From: Shewanella sp. TC10
GTDB lineage: Bacteria > Pseudomonadota > Gammaproteobacteria > Enterobacterales > Shewanellaceae
Assembly (NCBI RefSeq): GCF_009663145.1
Contig: NZ_VKHR01000059.1
Span: forward strand, 1 to 33,185
Reading direction: 5' to 3'
Length of the DNA stretch: 33,185 bases
The notes below the pieces were generated by a model that saw only the letters and a program-made list of their open reading frames with translations, was not told the DNA's origin and searched no databases. Positions 7,976 to 17,100 of the stretch are shown piece after piece. How positions within the stretch are numbered: the stretch's first letter is position 1; each line of letters starts with the position of its first letter. The translations under genes were made by a program, and so were the position numbers.

Positions 7976-8036
7976 GCGGTAAACTTCACTGATTCACTGT
8001 AAGCATTTACGAATGAATCTTGTAAACGCAGACAAC

Positions 8037-8066
8037 AAAAAAGGACGCATAGGCGTCCTTTAGTTT
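8037..8066. terminator. Bidirectional terminator
   Basis: AAGGACGC (8041-8048), loop ATAG, GCGTCCTT (8053-8060), with an A-run before and T-rich sequence after. It lies between the convergent DUF465 and thioredoxin-fold-like genes and can serve both. Confidence 0.85.
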
Positions 8067-8098
8067 TAGGCTAGATTAAGTCGCCTTTATGAGTTGAA

Positions 8099-8563
8099 TT
8101 ACTTCTTACTGATTGCTTCAACAATAGCGTCACTTGAGTCAAAGTTCTCAATGCTGACTACGGTAAATTTATCTAACACAATAACCGTTGCCATATCTTT
8201 TTCTGCAGGCCAAGAAGCGGTCACTTCACCTTCACGATCAAGACCCATTGAAAAAGGTAAATCTTTCATTTTTGGGATTGCAACAAAGCGAGCAATGAGT
8301 GAAGGCATGCCGCTGATATCAGCAATATAAGCCAAGTTTTCAGGCTTTTTCTCTGCTGGAATTGCCTCTAAGGCTTCTTGGATGAATTCACCACCTTTCA
8401 TGCCACGGCTAAACAGTACAACCTGAGTTTGCTCATTCACAACCAATGGTTGTTCAAATTGATCTTCTAGAGTGACAGGTTCAATTTTATCATTCACAGC
8501 AAACACATTGGCTTGTGCCGTCGTCATAAAAAATAAACTTACTACAAATAATATGGCTTTCAT
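8099..8563 (-). CDS. Exported thioredoxin-fold-like protein (YtfJ-related)
   Basis: The start at 8563 is chosen because AGGAAT lies upstream and the first 18 residues (MKAILFVVSLFFMTTAQA) form a clean signal peptide; the frame is open further up without reason. The 154 aa product resembles periplasmic YtfJ-type proteins. It has a TLEDQFEQPL opening, a beta strand VVLFSRGMKGG, the conserved ADISGMPSLIARFVAIPKMK segment, LGLDREGEV-like strand, and a VIVLDKF strand near the end. No CXXC is present, so it is not a redox-active thioredoxin. Function unknown. Some databases label relatives FAD/FMN-containing dehydrogenase, which nothing in the sequence supports. Confidence 0.75.
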   Translation of the reverse strand: MKAILFVVSLFFMTTAQANVFAVNDKIEPVTLEDQFEQPLVVNEQTQVVLFSRGMKGGEFIQEALEAIPAEKKPENLAYIADISGMPSLIARFVAIPKMKDLPFSMGLDREGEVTASWPAEKDMATVIVLDKFTVVSIENFDSSDAIVEAISKK

Positions 8564-8844
8564 GTTGTTATTCCTGATGTAGGGGTTTAAAGCTTTTATT
8601 GAAAAATCTTTAAATAGAGGGTGCAATGCACTATACCGCAATGACATTTACTCCCTATTAACTAGCATAAAAAACTTGAAGCACCTCACGTATTTACATT
8701 CATTAGATTAATGAAATAGTTTAAATGCAGATTTTAAGTATCCAATTAACTAAAAACGTTAAATATCTGCCCGAGACAACACTTTATTACAACACTATAA
8801 TCAGTCATTATCTGTTTGTTCATCCAACAAAAAAGACCATCATT

Positions 8845-9684
8845 ATGAATGAGACCCCAGCTGGCTTAGACCAAGAAATAGCACAACTGCAAAATGTTTA
8901 TGAGATGCTGACAGAGTTTATTGTTCAGTACAGCTTCCAAATAATTGGTGCCGTGATCATATTGCTCATTGGTATTTGGATAGCGAACAAAATGTCCGAT
9001 GTGGTGACCAATCAATTTGAAAAACATAATATTGATGTCACTTTAGGTAACTTTGTCTCTAACCTTGTCAGAATTACCATCATCGTCATGGTGTCGATTA
9101 TTTGCTTAGGCAAACTCGGGATCAGTGTGACCCCAATGGTCGCAGCTATTGGTGCCGCTTCATTAGGGGCAGGTTTAGCTTTACAAGGCATGCTGGCGAA
9201 CTACGCAGCAGGCGTGACGATTATTGTGACTCGTCCCTTTGTTATTGGTAACACCATCGAGATCCAAGGCGCTTCAGGCGTCGTACAAAAAATTCAACTA
9301 GGACTCACGATCCTTACCAATGAAGAAGGTGAGTTAATTCATATTCCTAATAAACACATTGTGGGCGAAATCTTACATAACTCTCAAGAATACAAGTTGG
9401 TCGAAACCAAGTTCAATATTGATTATGAAACCGATCCGCAGCTTGTTACTAGGCTGATTACAGACGCATTGTCATCTCAAGAAAAAGTGAACTCTTCTCG
9501 TCCGCCACAGGTCGGCATTAATGACTTTAATAGCATAGGCATGGAAATTGGTGTGCGCTATTGGGTACCGACTAAAAGTTATTATGAAGATAAGTATCAA
9601 AGTAATTTAGCTATTTTTAGCGCATTAAGAACCGCTAGTATTACCATTCCTTGCCCGGTGAGAGAGATACATCTACAGCATTAA
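8845..9684 (+). CDS. mscS: Small-conductance mechanosensitive channel, MscS family
   Basis: An inner-membrane channel that opens under membrane tension to release osmolytes. ATG 8845 is preferred (279 aa, close to the 286 aa of E. coli MscS); the 40 extra upstream codons do not look like an MscS N-terminus. TM1 is about 31-48, TM2 about 68-88. The pore helix TM3 (about 97-126) shows the Ala/Gly packing pattern AAIGAASLGAGLALQG then NYAAGV. RPFVIGN and the beta domain follow (EGELIHIPNKHIVGEILHN matches the PNxxI motif). The ribosome binding site is weak. It is divergent from the upstream exported-protein gene and followed by a hairpin. Confidence 0.93.
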   Translation: MNETPAGLDQEIAQLQNVYEMLTEFIVQYSFQIIGAVIILLIGIWIANKMSDVVTNQFEKHNIDVTLGNFVSNLVRITIIVMVSIICLGKLGISVTPMVAAIGAASLGAGLALQGMLANYAAGVTIIVTRPFVIGNTIEIQGASGVVQKIQLGLTILTNEEGELIHIPNKHIVGEILHNSQEYKLVETKFNIDYETDPQLVTRLITDALSSQEKVNSSRPPQVGINDFNSIGMEIGVRYWVPTKSYYEDKYQSNLAIFSALRTASITIPCPVREIHLQH

Positions 9685-9712
9685 TTCACTTTCAGTTGTT
9701 AAACCACACGAC

Positions 9713-9748
9713 TCACTCAGCGAATGATACTGATAACTCGCTGAGTGA
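9713..9748 (+). terminator. Hairpin after mscS
   Basis: CACTCAGCGA (9714-9723) pairs with TCGCTGAGTG (9738-9747) around a 14-nt loop. It begins about 30 bp after the stop codon; the downstream T-tract is poor, so its efficiency is uncertain. Confidence 0.55.
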
Positions 9749-10005
9749 TTAATCAATTTATAGGTTACTTAATAGCCTAGAGATTACCACTTTAACAGCT
9801 TATATATTAGCACCTTAGTCGCTCTAAGCCCTTTCAAAAAAGCCAAATCACTCCCTCTATCGCCTCTTGTTTTGTCGTAATAACTTGATAAAATGTCGCT
9901 AAAACTTGACATTGAAATAATTAAAGCACATATTTAAGTCAAGCTTACTTTACATAAAGACAAGTTAAGTTTAATTTTACTTCTAAATGGATAACGGGGT
10001 GACCT
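9749..10005. other. Intergenic region before membrane protein/XRE pair
   Basis: No gene found. It must carry the promoter of the membrane-protein/XRE pair; I could not pick a convincing -35/-10. The ribosome binding site GGGGTGA lies 5 nt before ATG 10006. Confidence 0.4.
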
Positions 10006-10422
10006 ATGAATGATTCAATGGATAATGATTGGAAGAAGTGCAACAGTGTCAATACGATACGATTAGCTAAATGGACTGCTGCATGGGTGATAACGCTCGC
10101 GATAACAACTTTTGGGCCTTTCTTTCTGTGGCCTGAGAATGACATCATCACGGTGGCTGCAATTGGAGGGAATTTCTTGGTGGGTATCGGCATGATCTGG
10201 GCCAATAAACAACACCTCGCTTCTCTTGATGAGCTACAACAGAAAATTCAGTTAAACGCCATGGCGCTAAGCCTTGGAGTCGGGTTGATTGTTGGTATTA
10301 GTTACTCAACCTTATCCACAACAGGGATAATCAACGCTCATGCAGAAATTTCTCATCTTATCATCGTCATGAGTTTAACCTACTCGGTCGGCATTTTATT
10401 GGGTAATAGGAAGTACCGATGA
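10006..10422 (+). CDS. Four-helix membrane protein paired with XRE regulator
   Basis: A 138 aa protein with hydrophobic helices at about residues 23-41, 45-65, 83-102 and 112-131 and a charged loop (NKQHLASLDELQQKIQLN) after helix two. I recognise the arrangement, a small membrane protein followed by a YozG-like XRE repressor, from many bacteria, but not a function. Its stop codon overlaps the ATG of the regulator (ATGA), so the two are co-translated. The membrane protein may be sensed by, or modulate, the regulator; that is inference. Confidence 0.7.
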   Translation: MNDSMDNDWKKCNSVNTIRLAKWTAAWVITLAITTFGPFFLWPENDIITVAAIGGNFLVGIGMIWANKQHLASLDELQQKIQLNAMALSLGVGLIVGISYSTLSTTGIINAHAEISHLIIVMSLTYSVGILLGNRKYR

Positions 10423-10622
10423 ATAACAGATTAAAAGTACTACGGGCAGAGCACAATTTAACTCAAGCGCAACTGGCTGACTTATTAAATGTTTCTCGGC
10501 AAACGGTTAATGCGATCGAAAAAGGTAAATTCGATCCAAGTTTGCCTCTAGCCTTTAAAGCAGCAAGATTGTTTAAGCTCACTATTGAAGATATTTTCCA
10601 AGATGAAGAGGCCGTACCTTGA
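10419..10622 (+). CDS. XRE-family HTH regulator (YozG-like)
   Basis: A compact 67 aa DNA-binding protein that is almost only the helix-turn-helix: LTQAQLADLLNVSRQTVNAIEKGKFDPSLPLAFKAARLF (about residues 14-52) with typical XRE spacing, ending FKLTIEDIFQDEEAVP. This small subclass usually acts as an autoregulatory repressor of a neighbouring membrane-protein gene. It overlaps the upstream membrane protein by four bases, which supports co-expression. The targets are not known. Confidence 0.92.
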   Translation: MNNRLKVLRAEHNLTQAQLADLLNVSRQTVNAIEKGKFDPSLPLAFKAARLFKLTIEDIFQDEEAVP

Positions 10623-10656
10623 ATAATAAAACCCGCTAATGGTGCGTTTATTTCGC

Positions 10657-11130
10657 TTATAAACTCAATGTCATAAATACACTATTAGCGTCTGCTTTAT
10701 AATCTGAAAAGGGACCGCACTCAGTAAAACCATGGCGAGCATATAGCGTTCTTGCAGGGATAAAGAAGTCCATTGAGCCGGTTTCTAAGTTAACTGTTTT
10801 AGCGCCACTAGCTTTAGCCTCATTGAGCATAAAGGTCAATAAAGTAGCTGCAACGCCACGGCGGCGAAATGCACTCGATACTCGCATCGATTTTATTTCA
10901 ACATCTTCTACTGAATATCGATTAATCGCACCACAACCCGCTAGTTGGTTGTTTTCCCAAATAGTCCAAAAGTCGATATGAGGTTGGCGCAGCTTAGATA
11001 AATCTAATGCATGTACACTGTCGGCAGGTGAAGTCGCATACATATCTTGTAAATGCTCACTCAATAACTTAGCTACGTCATCGCCTGTGAGGTCGTCGAG
11101 TCTAATATCCATATTTGCCATGCCTTTCAT
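10657..11130 (-). CDS. GNAT family N-acetyltransferase
   Basis: A 157 aa single-domain acetyltransferase using acetyl-CoA; acceptor unknown. The core shows the strand IKSMRVSSAF followed by the acetyl-CoA pyrophosphate loop RRRGVAATLL (about residues 87-97), a helix MLNEAKASG, the strand VNLETGS, then the helix ending LYARHGFTECG. These are the usual GNAT motifs A and B. Three in-frame ATGs exist (11130, 11118, 11112); AAGGGGAG supports the first and AAAGG the last, so the start is uncertain by six residues. It converges on the XRE gene with only 34 bp between. Confidence 0.88.
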   Translation of the reverse strand: MKGMANMDIRLDDLTGDDVAKLLSEHLQDMYATSPADSVHALDLSKLRQPHIDFWTIWENNQLAGCGAINRYSVEDVEIKSMRVSSAFRRRGVAATLLTFMLNEAKASGAKTVNLETGSMDFFIPARTLYARHGFTECGPFSDYKADANSVFMTLSL

Positions 11131-11358
11131 TTCTCCCCTTACTAATGCCTTTAATAATGCCCTTACTTATTGCCCTTGCTAAAACTCTTACTATACCGCT
11201 CCAGCTGCAATGACTCTGAATCAGCGTACTTCAAAGTACAAAAACAATTTACCTTTATATCGCAGCTTATCAAGGACTAACTCTTTGATTGACGATGTGT
11301 TGACTCTTTTGATTAAGCTGCCATATTTACTAACAGTATAATTTAAGGGATTAATCAT

Positions 11359-12072
11359 ATGCGCAACCGTCAGTGTTACCCAGCTATTCTAGTGACCAGT
11401 ATTTTGTTCAGCCTTATTGGTTGTGCCTCAGGACCTGCAACATTGCAACAAGGCCCTGATGCTGAAACCACTAAAGATGGCTTAGTTAAAGTCGATAATT
11501 CTAAGCTCGCGCTTTCATATGTAAGACCCAATGTTAATTGGCAGCAGTACAGTAAACTTTATTTTGAACCGACAAAAGTCACCAATGATCATCCAGCAGA
11601 TTATCGCTCGCCGAGAATTGATAGGCAAAGTGATGGGTTAAATGCCACCTACGACTTACCTCAAGAATCATTGGATAAAATGGCGCTGCAATTTTCGCAA
11701 ACCGTTGCGGATGTCTTTAATAGCGAGCAACCTTTTGAGTTAGTGACAGATAAAGGGCCAAACACCTTAGTCATTGAAACCGCAGTCACTGATATTAGGT
11801 TAAGTGCGCCAGTTGAAAGCTCTCGTAGAAGTTTCAACTCTATGGGTAAAACCTACACTCAAAACTCTGGCTCTATGGTGTTGCTAGCGGTACTTAAAGA
11901 TGCACAAACCGGAGAGGTATTAGCTAAAGCAGCAGATCGCGCTATTGGGTTTGATCAATGGCGACAAAATACCCAAGTATTTAACTGGGGTGATGTGAAA
12001 ACAGTGTATCGTCGTTGGATGAACGACTTTAAAAATGCATTAATGACCGCTGCTGCAGAGCCAAAAGATTAA
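11359..12072 (+). CDS. DUF3313-type lipoprotein
   Basis: A 237 aa lipoprotein. The signal peptide ends in a lipobox with the modified Cys at residue 22 (SLIGC), and the +2 residue is Ala, so outer-membrane sorting is expected. The mature protein has the DUF3313 pattern: SYVRPNVNWQQYSKLYFEPTKV, a long helix with DKMALQFSQTVADVF, strand LVIETAVTDI, and the C-terminal helical WMNDFKNALM. Function unknown for the family. AAGGG stands 9 nt upstream of ATG. A strong stem shared with the convergent radical SAM gene follows. Confidence 0.85.
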   Translation: MRNRQCYPAILVTSILFSLIGCASGPATLQQGPDAETTKDGLVKVDNSKLALSYVRPNVNWQQYSKLYFEPTKVTNDHPADYRSPRIDRQSDGLNATYDLPQESLDKMALQFSQTVADVFNSEQPFELVTDKGPNTLVIETAVTDIRLSAPVESSRRSFNSMGKTYTQNSGSMVLLAVLKDAQTGEVLAKAADRAIGFDQWRQNTQVFNWGDVKTVYRRWMNDFKNALMTAAAEPKD

Positions 12073-12082
12073 TCCCGTTGCA

Positions 12083-12115
12083 ATGCACTTTGGTAGCAGT
12101 TCAGCCAAAGTGCAT
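12083..12115. terminator. Bidirectional hairpin between convergent genes
   Basis: ATGCACTTTGG (12083-12093) pairs perfectly with CCAAAGTGCAT (12105-12115), with an 11-nt loop. No strong T-tract is present, but its place between two convergent stops suggests a terminator. Confidence 0.55.
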
Positions 12116-12130
12116 GCCTTAAATACGATT

Positions 12131-13009
12131 TTATAAGCCTCGTTGCCACTCTTGTCTTAGTGGAACCATGCCTTGAATAGCCTGATTGACTCGAGTTAAT
12201 AACTGAGACTTGTCTTTGCCTAACACACCTTTTAATACCAAATAATTAGATGCATGATCTGAGCGGAAAATTGTTTTATCTAACTCTAGGTTTGACAGTA
12301 AGGTCTGCATTTCAGTGAGCAGACCTAATTGATCAGGCAACTCAAATTTACCATCAAATACACTGTCCATTCTTTCTGTGCCTAATGGCAGCGTCACCAC
12401 TAATGTAGATAAGTATTCTGGCTGGGCAGCGTTCATTAATTTGGCTGAAGCTTTAGCATGTTGCAGAGATAATTGCGTGCCCCCAAGCCCCATCAATATC
12501 ATTACCGATGACTTCATGCCTGCTTGTTTGATCTTTTGTAATGCCACTAAAGATGAATCGTAATCTTCGCCTTTTTCAATGCGACTTAGCACTTCGTTAT
12601 CGCCGCTTTCACAACCAACATAAAGTAGCGACAACCCCATTTCTCGTAGTTCTGCCAGCTGCTCTACTGATTTATTGGTTAAGTTACGCGGTAGGCAATA
12701 ACTGCTTATACGCGTCACTGATGGCAGGTGGGTATTGATCAACTGACAAATTTCTTTAAGGCGTTTAAAGGGCAATGTCATTGCATCACCGTCAGCTAAA
12801 AATACTCTGCTAATAGGATGACCTGAAGCAGCTGCGGCAAGAATATCTTGCTCAATTTTATCGACTTTATGGGCTCTAAACTTTTTTTGTTCTTGGGTGT
12901 ACATGTCGCAAAAACTGCACTGATTCCAGCTACAACCATTGGTAACCTGAAGGATTAGCGACTTCCATTCTGATGGAGGTCGAAAGACGGGTTCAATATA
13001 ATTAATCAC
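12131..13009 (-). CDS. Radical SAM protein (B12-independent, COG1032-like)
   Basis: A 292 aa radical SAM enzyme. GTG 13009 is taken as the start because AAGGG lies 6-8 nt upstream; a TTG 15 codons earlier is possible. The cluster motif is NGCSWNQCSFCDMY, with Cys at 26, 31 and 34, giving CX4CX2C where most radical SAM enzymes have CX3CX2C. Glu/Asp-rich FLADGDAM binds near SAM, and LLYVGCESGDN and GMKSSVMILMGLGG are further barrel motifs. No extra cluster domain is visible. I recall the CX4CX2C pattern in a group of uncharacterised radical SAM proteins. The substrate is unknown, and the neighbours give no clue. Confidence 0.85.
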   Translation of the reverse strand: MINYIEPVFRPPSEWKSLILQVTNGCSWNQCSFCDMYTQEQKKFRAHKVDKIEQDILAAAASGHPISRVFLADGDAMTLPFKRLKEICQLINTHLPSVTRISSYCLPRNLTNKSVEQLAELREMGLSLLYVGCESGDNEVLSRIEKGEDYDSSLVALQKIKQAGMKSSVMILMGLGGTQLSLQHAKASAKLMNAAQPEYLSTLVVTLPLGTERMDSVFDGKFELPDQLGLLTEMQTLLSNLELDKTIFRSDHASNYLVLKGVLGKDKSQLLTRVNQAIQGMVPLRQEWQRGL

Positions 13010-13170
13010 ACTTTTCCCTTTTTTAAGGCGCTGTTTTAGATATGCGCTGTACAAATAACGAGCGTAACGATTGTTTTTTATTCTATTTTTTGAGCCAAAA
13101 CGTTTGAATTGCTCGTATTGGTTGTTTATAGTCGTTTTGTTAACTAAATAATTATTCAGGCTAATTGATT

Positions 13171-13431
13171 ATGAATCAAGTCGCATATGCACTCAGTGAA
13201 CGTAGAGGCGAAGCTCTCGATCAGGAACAACATTGGGAACTCATGACAGCAGATCAAAAAATGTCGCTGTACGATCTCAACCGATTTGGTTACCGATTGC
13301 TTTTCGTTAGAATGATGCCAGAAGGCCCTCTGGCAATCATTGCCCAACAAAAAGAGTTGGCGACAATTGATTTTGAAGGCGAGCTCAATCTGCGTCCCGA
13401 GATAAAACTACGAGATGAATCTCAATCTTAA
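13171..13431 (+). CDS. Small conserved soluble protein, unknown
   Basis: The ATG at 13171 is preferred over the TTG two codons earlier, giving 86 aa. The sequence has a helical N-terminus (YALSERRGEALDQEQHWELM) and a beta-rich middle (LNRFGYRLLFVRMMPEGPLAIIAQ) followed by a strand ATIDFEGEL. There is no signal peptide, membrane segment or metal motif. I recognise it only as a conserved hypothetical. It is divergent from the radical SAM gene and ends at a very strong terminator. Confidence 0.65.
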   Translation: MNQVAYALSERRGEALDQEQHWELMTADQKMSLYDLNRFGYRLLFVRMMPEGPLAIIAQQKELATIDFEGELNLRPEIKLRDESQS

Positions 13432-13448
13432 TCATACTTAAATAAACA

Positions 13449-13494
13449 GTTAGCCATAAAAAAGAGTGCCTTGGCACTCTTTTTTATGGCTAAC
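13449..13494. terminator. Strong bidirectional terminator
   Basis: A 22-bp perfect inverted repeat (13449-13470 with 13473-13494) with two central T residues. The inner stem is GAGTGCC/GGCACTC flanked by A and T runs. It serves both the small unknown gene (+) and elaA (-). Confidence 0.92.
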
Positions 13495-13510
13495 TTGCTA
13501 GATCAAATTT

Positions 13511-13981
13511 CTACAAATTAAGCAGCATATCAATGTGCGGGATCCCATCTTCTAAATACATCTCAGAATTAACAGTAAACCCCTGCTGCTGATAAAAATC
13601 ACTCAAATGTTGCTGAGCGCCAATTTGAATATTTTGCTGTGGCCACAACTCTTTCACGACATCGATTGAACGCTGCATTAACGCATGAGCAATCCCTTTA
13701 CCACGACCTTGCTCGGCAATGAGCACTCGGCCAATACTCGCTTCAGGGTAACTCACTCCAGCGGGTAATATTCTTGTATAAGCAATAAGTTCACCCTGTG
13801 AATTGAGCCCTAAAAGATGTTTAACATCGGCTAACCTATCTTTGTTATCAAGCTCTGGATAAGGGCAGTTTTGCTCAACAACAAACACATCTACCCGCAG
13901 CTTTAATACATCGTAAAGCTCATCAAGACTTAGCTGATTAAAGCTTAACAATTTCCACTGTATTGAATCTAATAACGACAT
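13511..13981 (-). CDS. elaA: ElaA-type GNAT acetyltransferase
   Basis: A 156 aa GNAT protein very close to E. coli ElaA. Diagnostic segments are LRVDVFVVEQNCPYPELD (about residues 28-45), KHLLGL, AYTRILP, IGRVLIAEQGRGKGIAHALM (acetyl-CoA loop) and IQIGAQQHLSDFYQQQGF, ending YLEDGIPHIDM. ElaA is a predicted acyl-CoA N-acyltransferase whose substrate is not firmly established. It is monocistronic with a terminator 17 bp downstream. A solo transposon-like end lies about 75 bp upstream of its start. Confidence 0.93.
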   Translation of the reverse strand: MSLLDSIQWKLLSFNQLSLDELYDVLKLRVDVFVVEQNCPYPELDNKDRLADVKHLLGLNSQGELIAYTRILPAGVSYPEASIGRVLIAEQGRGKGIAHALMQRSIDVVKELWPQQNIQIGAQQHLSDFYQQQGFTVNSEMYLEDGIPHIDMLLNL

Positions 13982-14057
13982 TGTTTGACGCTCTGCTCTC
14001 TGCTATTTTTAGCAGTCTAGCACGAATAAACTTCTCGATTAATAAACGTAAACCCTA

Positions 14058-14084
14058 GGGCCTGTTGATCTTTCAAGCTTGTTT
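14058..14084. mobile_element. Solo end of the MITE-like element family
   Basis: GGGCCTGTTGATCTTTCAAG followed by CTTGTTT matches the inverted right end of the element at 17371-17633 at 26 of 27 positions and is also preceded by TA (14056-14057). No partner end was found nearby, so it is a fragment or a diverged copy. Confidence 0.55.
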
Positions 14085-14121
14085 GAATATCAAAAATCGA
14101 CAGAGCCGAGTCAATTTAGGC

Positions 14122-14150
14122 AAAAAAATACCGAGCATTTGCTCGGTATT
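14122..14150 (-). terminator. Terminator of receptor 1
   Basis: AATACCGAGC (14127-14136), loop, GCTCGGTATT (14141-14150); on the minus strand seven T residues follow. Its stem is identical to that of the terminator after receptor 2, so it was duplicated with the gene. Confidence 0.9.
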
Positions 14151-14171
14151 TTATCGATATATACAGCTCTA

Positions 14172-17100
14172 TTAGAACATGTACTTCACACCAACTTTAA
14201 TCTGCCATGCAGACTGGTTGATATCATAAGTGTTATGAGTTGTGGTATCTAAGCCATCTTGACCAAATGGAGTCGAGTAAGTATAAACACCAGTTTCAGC
14301 ATTATAGCTATGATCCACTAACACTTTGTTGCCATAACTTTGGTATTCCACTTTACCCCAATCGTCGTTAAGTAAGTTCAGTACGTTCTTAACATCGAAG
14401 TACAGCATACCTTTATGCTTTTGGGTAAAACCAGGTAGCTCTTGAGTGAAGCGGAAGTCTAATTGATGAACCCAAGGTTGATTGTGGGTACCTTTATCAA
14501 CTAATCCACCTGCATATTTACCTAATCCTAACTCATCAATGGCCTTTTTGAACTCTTCATAAGTTAAGCCACCAGCATATTCAACATTGGCATCATCTGC
14601 TCCTGTTGGAATGTACGGTAGGTAAGCGTTAGAGTTTCCATACATGCTTTGGTCGCCAAGACCGTAGTCCTGATAAGAACCTAGCACCCAGCTCATTGGA
14701 TTACCTTGGCGCGCTTCATAGAACATATTAAAGCTAGAATTATATCCGGCAAACAACTCAGTATCATAACCTAGGCTCATAGTGAAACGATGTGGGGTTT
14801 CATAGTAACCTGGTCCCATCGTGGTGCCGTTACGATCTGCGCCAACAATTGGATACTGATAGTTTGAACCGGCTGTAGATGACGAACCTTGGTTGCCTTC
14901 ATCCACTTGGTTATAGGCATAACCTAAACGCATGTTAACGCCTGAATCCCAATTTTTAGCTAGAGAAAAACTTAACGTCTTGCTTGAACCGTCTTCTTCT
15001 GCATTGGTTAGCATTAAGTCAGAACGCTGAGTATGTCCACCTAAGCCGTTGTTTGCCAATGGGTCCCAAGTTTCATACACCACGCGACCTGTATCATCGG
15101 TTTTAACTTTACGGCGTGATAAATCAACCCAAGCTACATCATTCTCTTTTTGGATATATAAGAACTCACCACCAAAGAACCAATCTTGACCTAATGCACC
15201 AAAGTCCCAAGTACTGTCAAAACCAACGCTCACACGCCAATCTGAAGGTAACTCAAAGTTTGGATCTAATGCATTAACGTTACCGTCTCCGCCAACTAAG
15301 CCACCTTGTGCACCACCTGGTACATTACCAAAGTCAGGTGTTCCCCAAGCATCATTCCAACCATCGTTGTAGCTCAGTAAGCGATTTCCGTCATTTGAGA
15401 AGCTATTAGACATCCAAACCGTTGGATAACCACCGCTATAGCGACCAACACCACCACGCAGTGTCACATCATCACTTAATACGTAAGTTAAACCAACACG
15501 AGGTAACCAAATATCTAGGCCATCCATAGTGCCGTTATTACCGAAGCCGTAACGTTCAACGAAGTTATCATTTAGCTCTGGCGAGTCTGACATCATGATC
15601 CTTTCGTAACGCATACCAAAGGTCATTTCTAAGTCATAGCTAATATCCCAAGTATCTTCTAGGAATAGTGCTAAGGTTTCCATATTGAACTGAGCAGCAA
15701 CATCATCAGGGTTGCCCGATAACGCATTTTGATAACGGAAGCGATCTACTACACCATTTCTGAAATCTTCAATTGAATCAAAGTCCCAAGAACCCATGGT
15801 GTCTTGAGCGAACAAGTTAAATACGTCAACGCTGTTGTATTGGAAACCGAAACCAATTTTATGCTCATCAAGGTAGTAATCACCGACAAAACGCACTTCT
15901 AAGTTTTGGTTATCCAACTCATTTGACTGACGCGAACGCTCAGTACCAAAATTGACATAGCCGTTGTCAGTTTTAATACCAACTTGGCCTATACCTAAGT
16001 TATCTACAGGGTTTGAGCTACTTACTGTGTCTTTGTATGCAACTTTAAATTCAGTGGTAAAGTCATGACTCCAGTCGCTGTAAACAATTGCCGCATACGA
16101 CTCAAAATCTTCTTCTTTATCATACCAGTAGCTTGATAAGTTTAAGCTGCTAGCTGTGTCAGATACACGGTTAGTCATATTACCAACCGTTTTTTGATAG
16201 GTTAATGATGCACGGTGGTCATCATTGATGTTCCAATCTAACTTAGCTAAGATTTTTTCATCTTTTTCTTGTGGCGTTGAATTGTAACCACCAATATTAC
16301 TAAGACCATAAACGTCATTAGCAATTTCATTAATTAGCTTTAGTTCATCCATAGTCACGTTAGAGTCATTCGGGAAACCAGCACCAGCTGGGCCCCACTC
16401 TGCAGCTTGTGGCGCATCAAAGTTCTCATACGAACCAAAGAAAAATAACTTATCTTTAATCAGAGGAAAGCCAATCGTGCCACCGAAAGTCGTCTCTTCA
16501 AAATCTTGCTTAAGCGCTTCACCTGTGACTTGATGTGTACCGTCACCCGCCATGCTGTCATTGGTGGTTTCCCAAAACATGGTGCCTGAAAGTTCGTTGG
16601 TACCTGACTTAGTTACTGCATTAACTTGCGCACCTGAAAAGCCACCACTTCGGGCAGTAAATGGTGAGGTGTTTAATGCCACACTTTCAACTGCATCAAT
16701 CGAAATTGGTGAACGCTGAGTTGGGTAGCCGTTAGAGTTAAGACCAAAATCATCGTTTTGTGATACACCGTCGACAACAAAGGTATTAAAGCGTGGGTTA
16801 ATACCCGCAACGCTCATTGAAATACCATCGTTACCCACTACTGCCATTGGGTTTTGACGTAATACATCTTTTAAGTCACGGCTAATACCCGGGGCATTAG
16901 CAATATCGTTAGCGCTAAACTCACTGTTGCCTCCCGCGCTTTGGAAGTGATTGGCGCTGCCTACAACACCAATACGCTCGATATCAGCTGCAGATTTTAA
17001 TTCGCGGTTAAAGCGTAACGTTTCGCCTACATTTAAAAATAAACCTTGCTCAACATCATCAGCAAATTCATCAGAACCTACTTTAATGATATAGGGTCCA

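Noticed and set aside
9949..10205. 86-codon minus-strand frame upstream of the membrane protein gene
   Set aside because: Antisense to the start and first helices of a gene with a good ribosome binding site; no support of its own.
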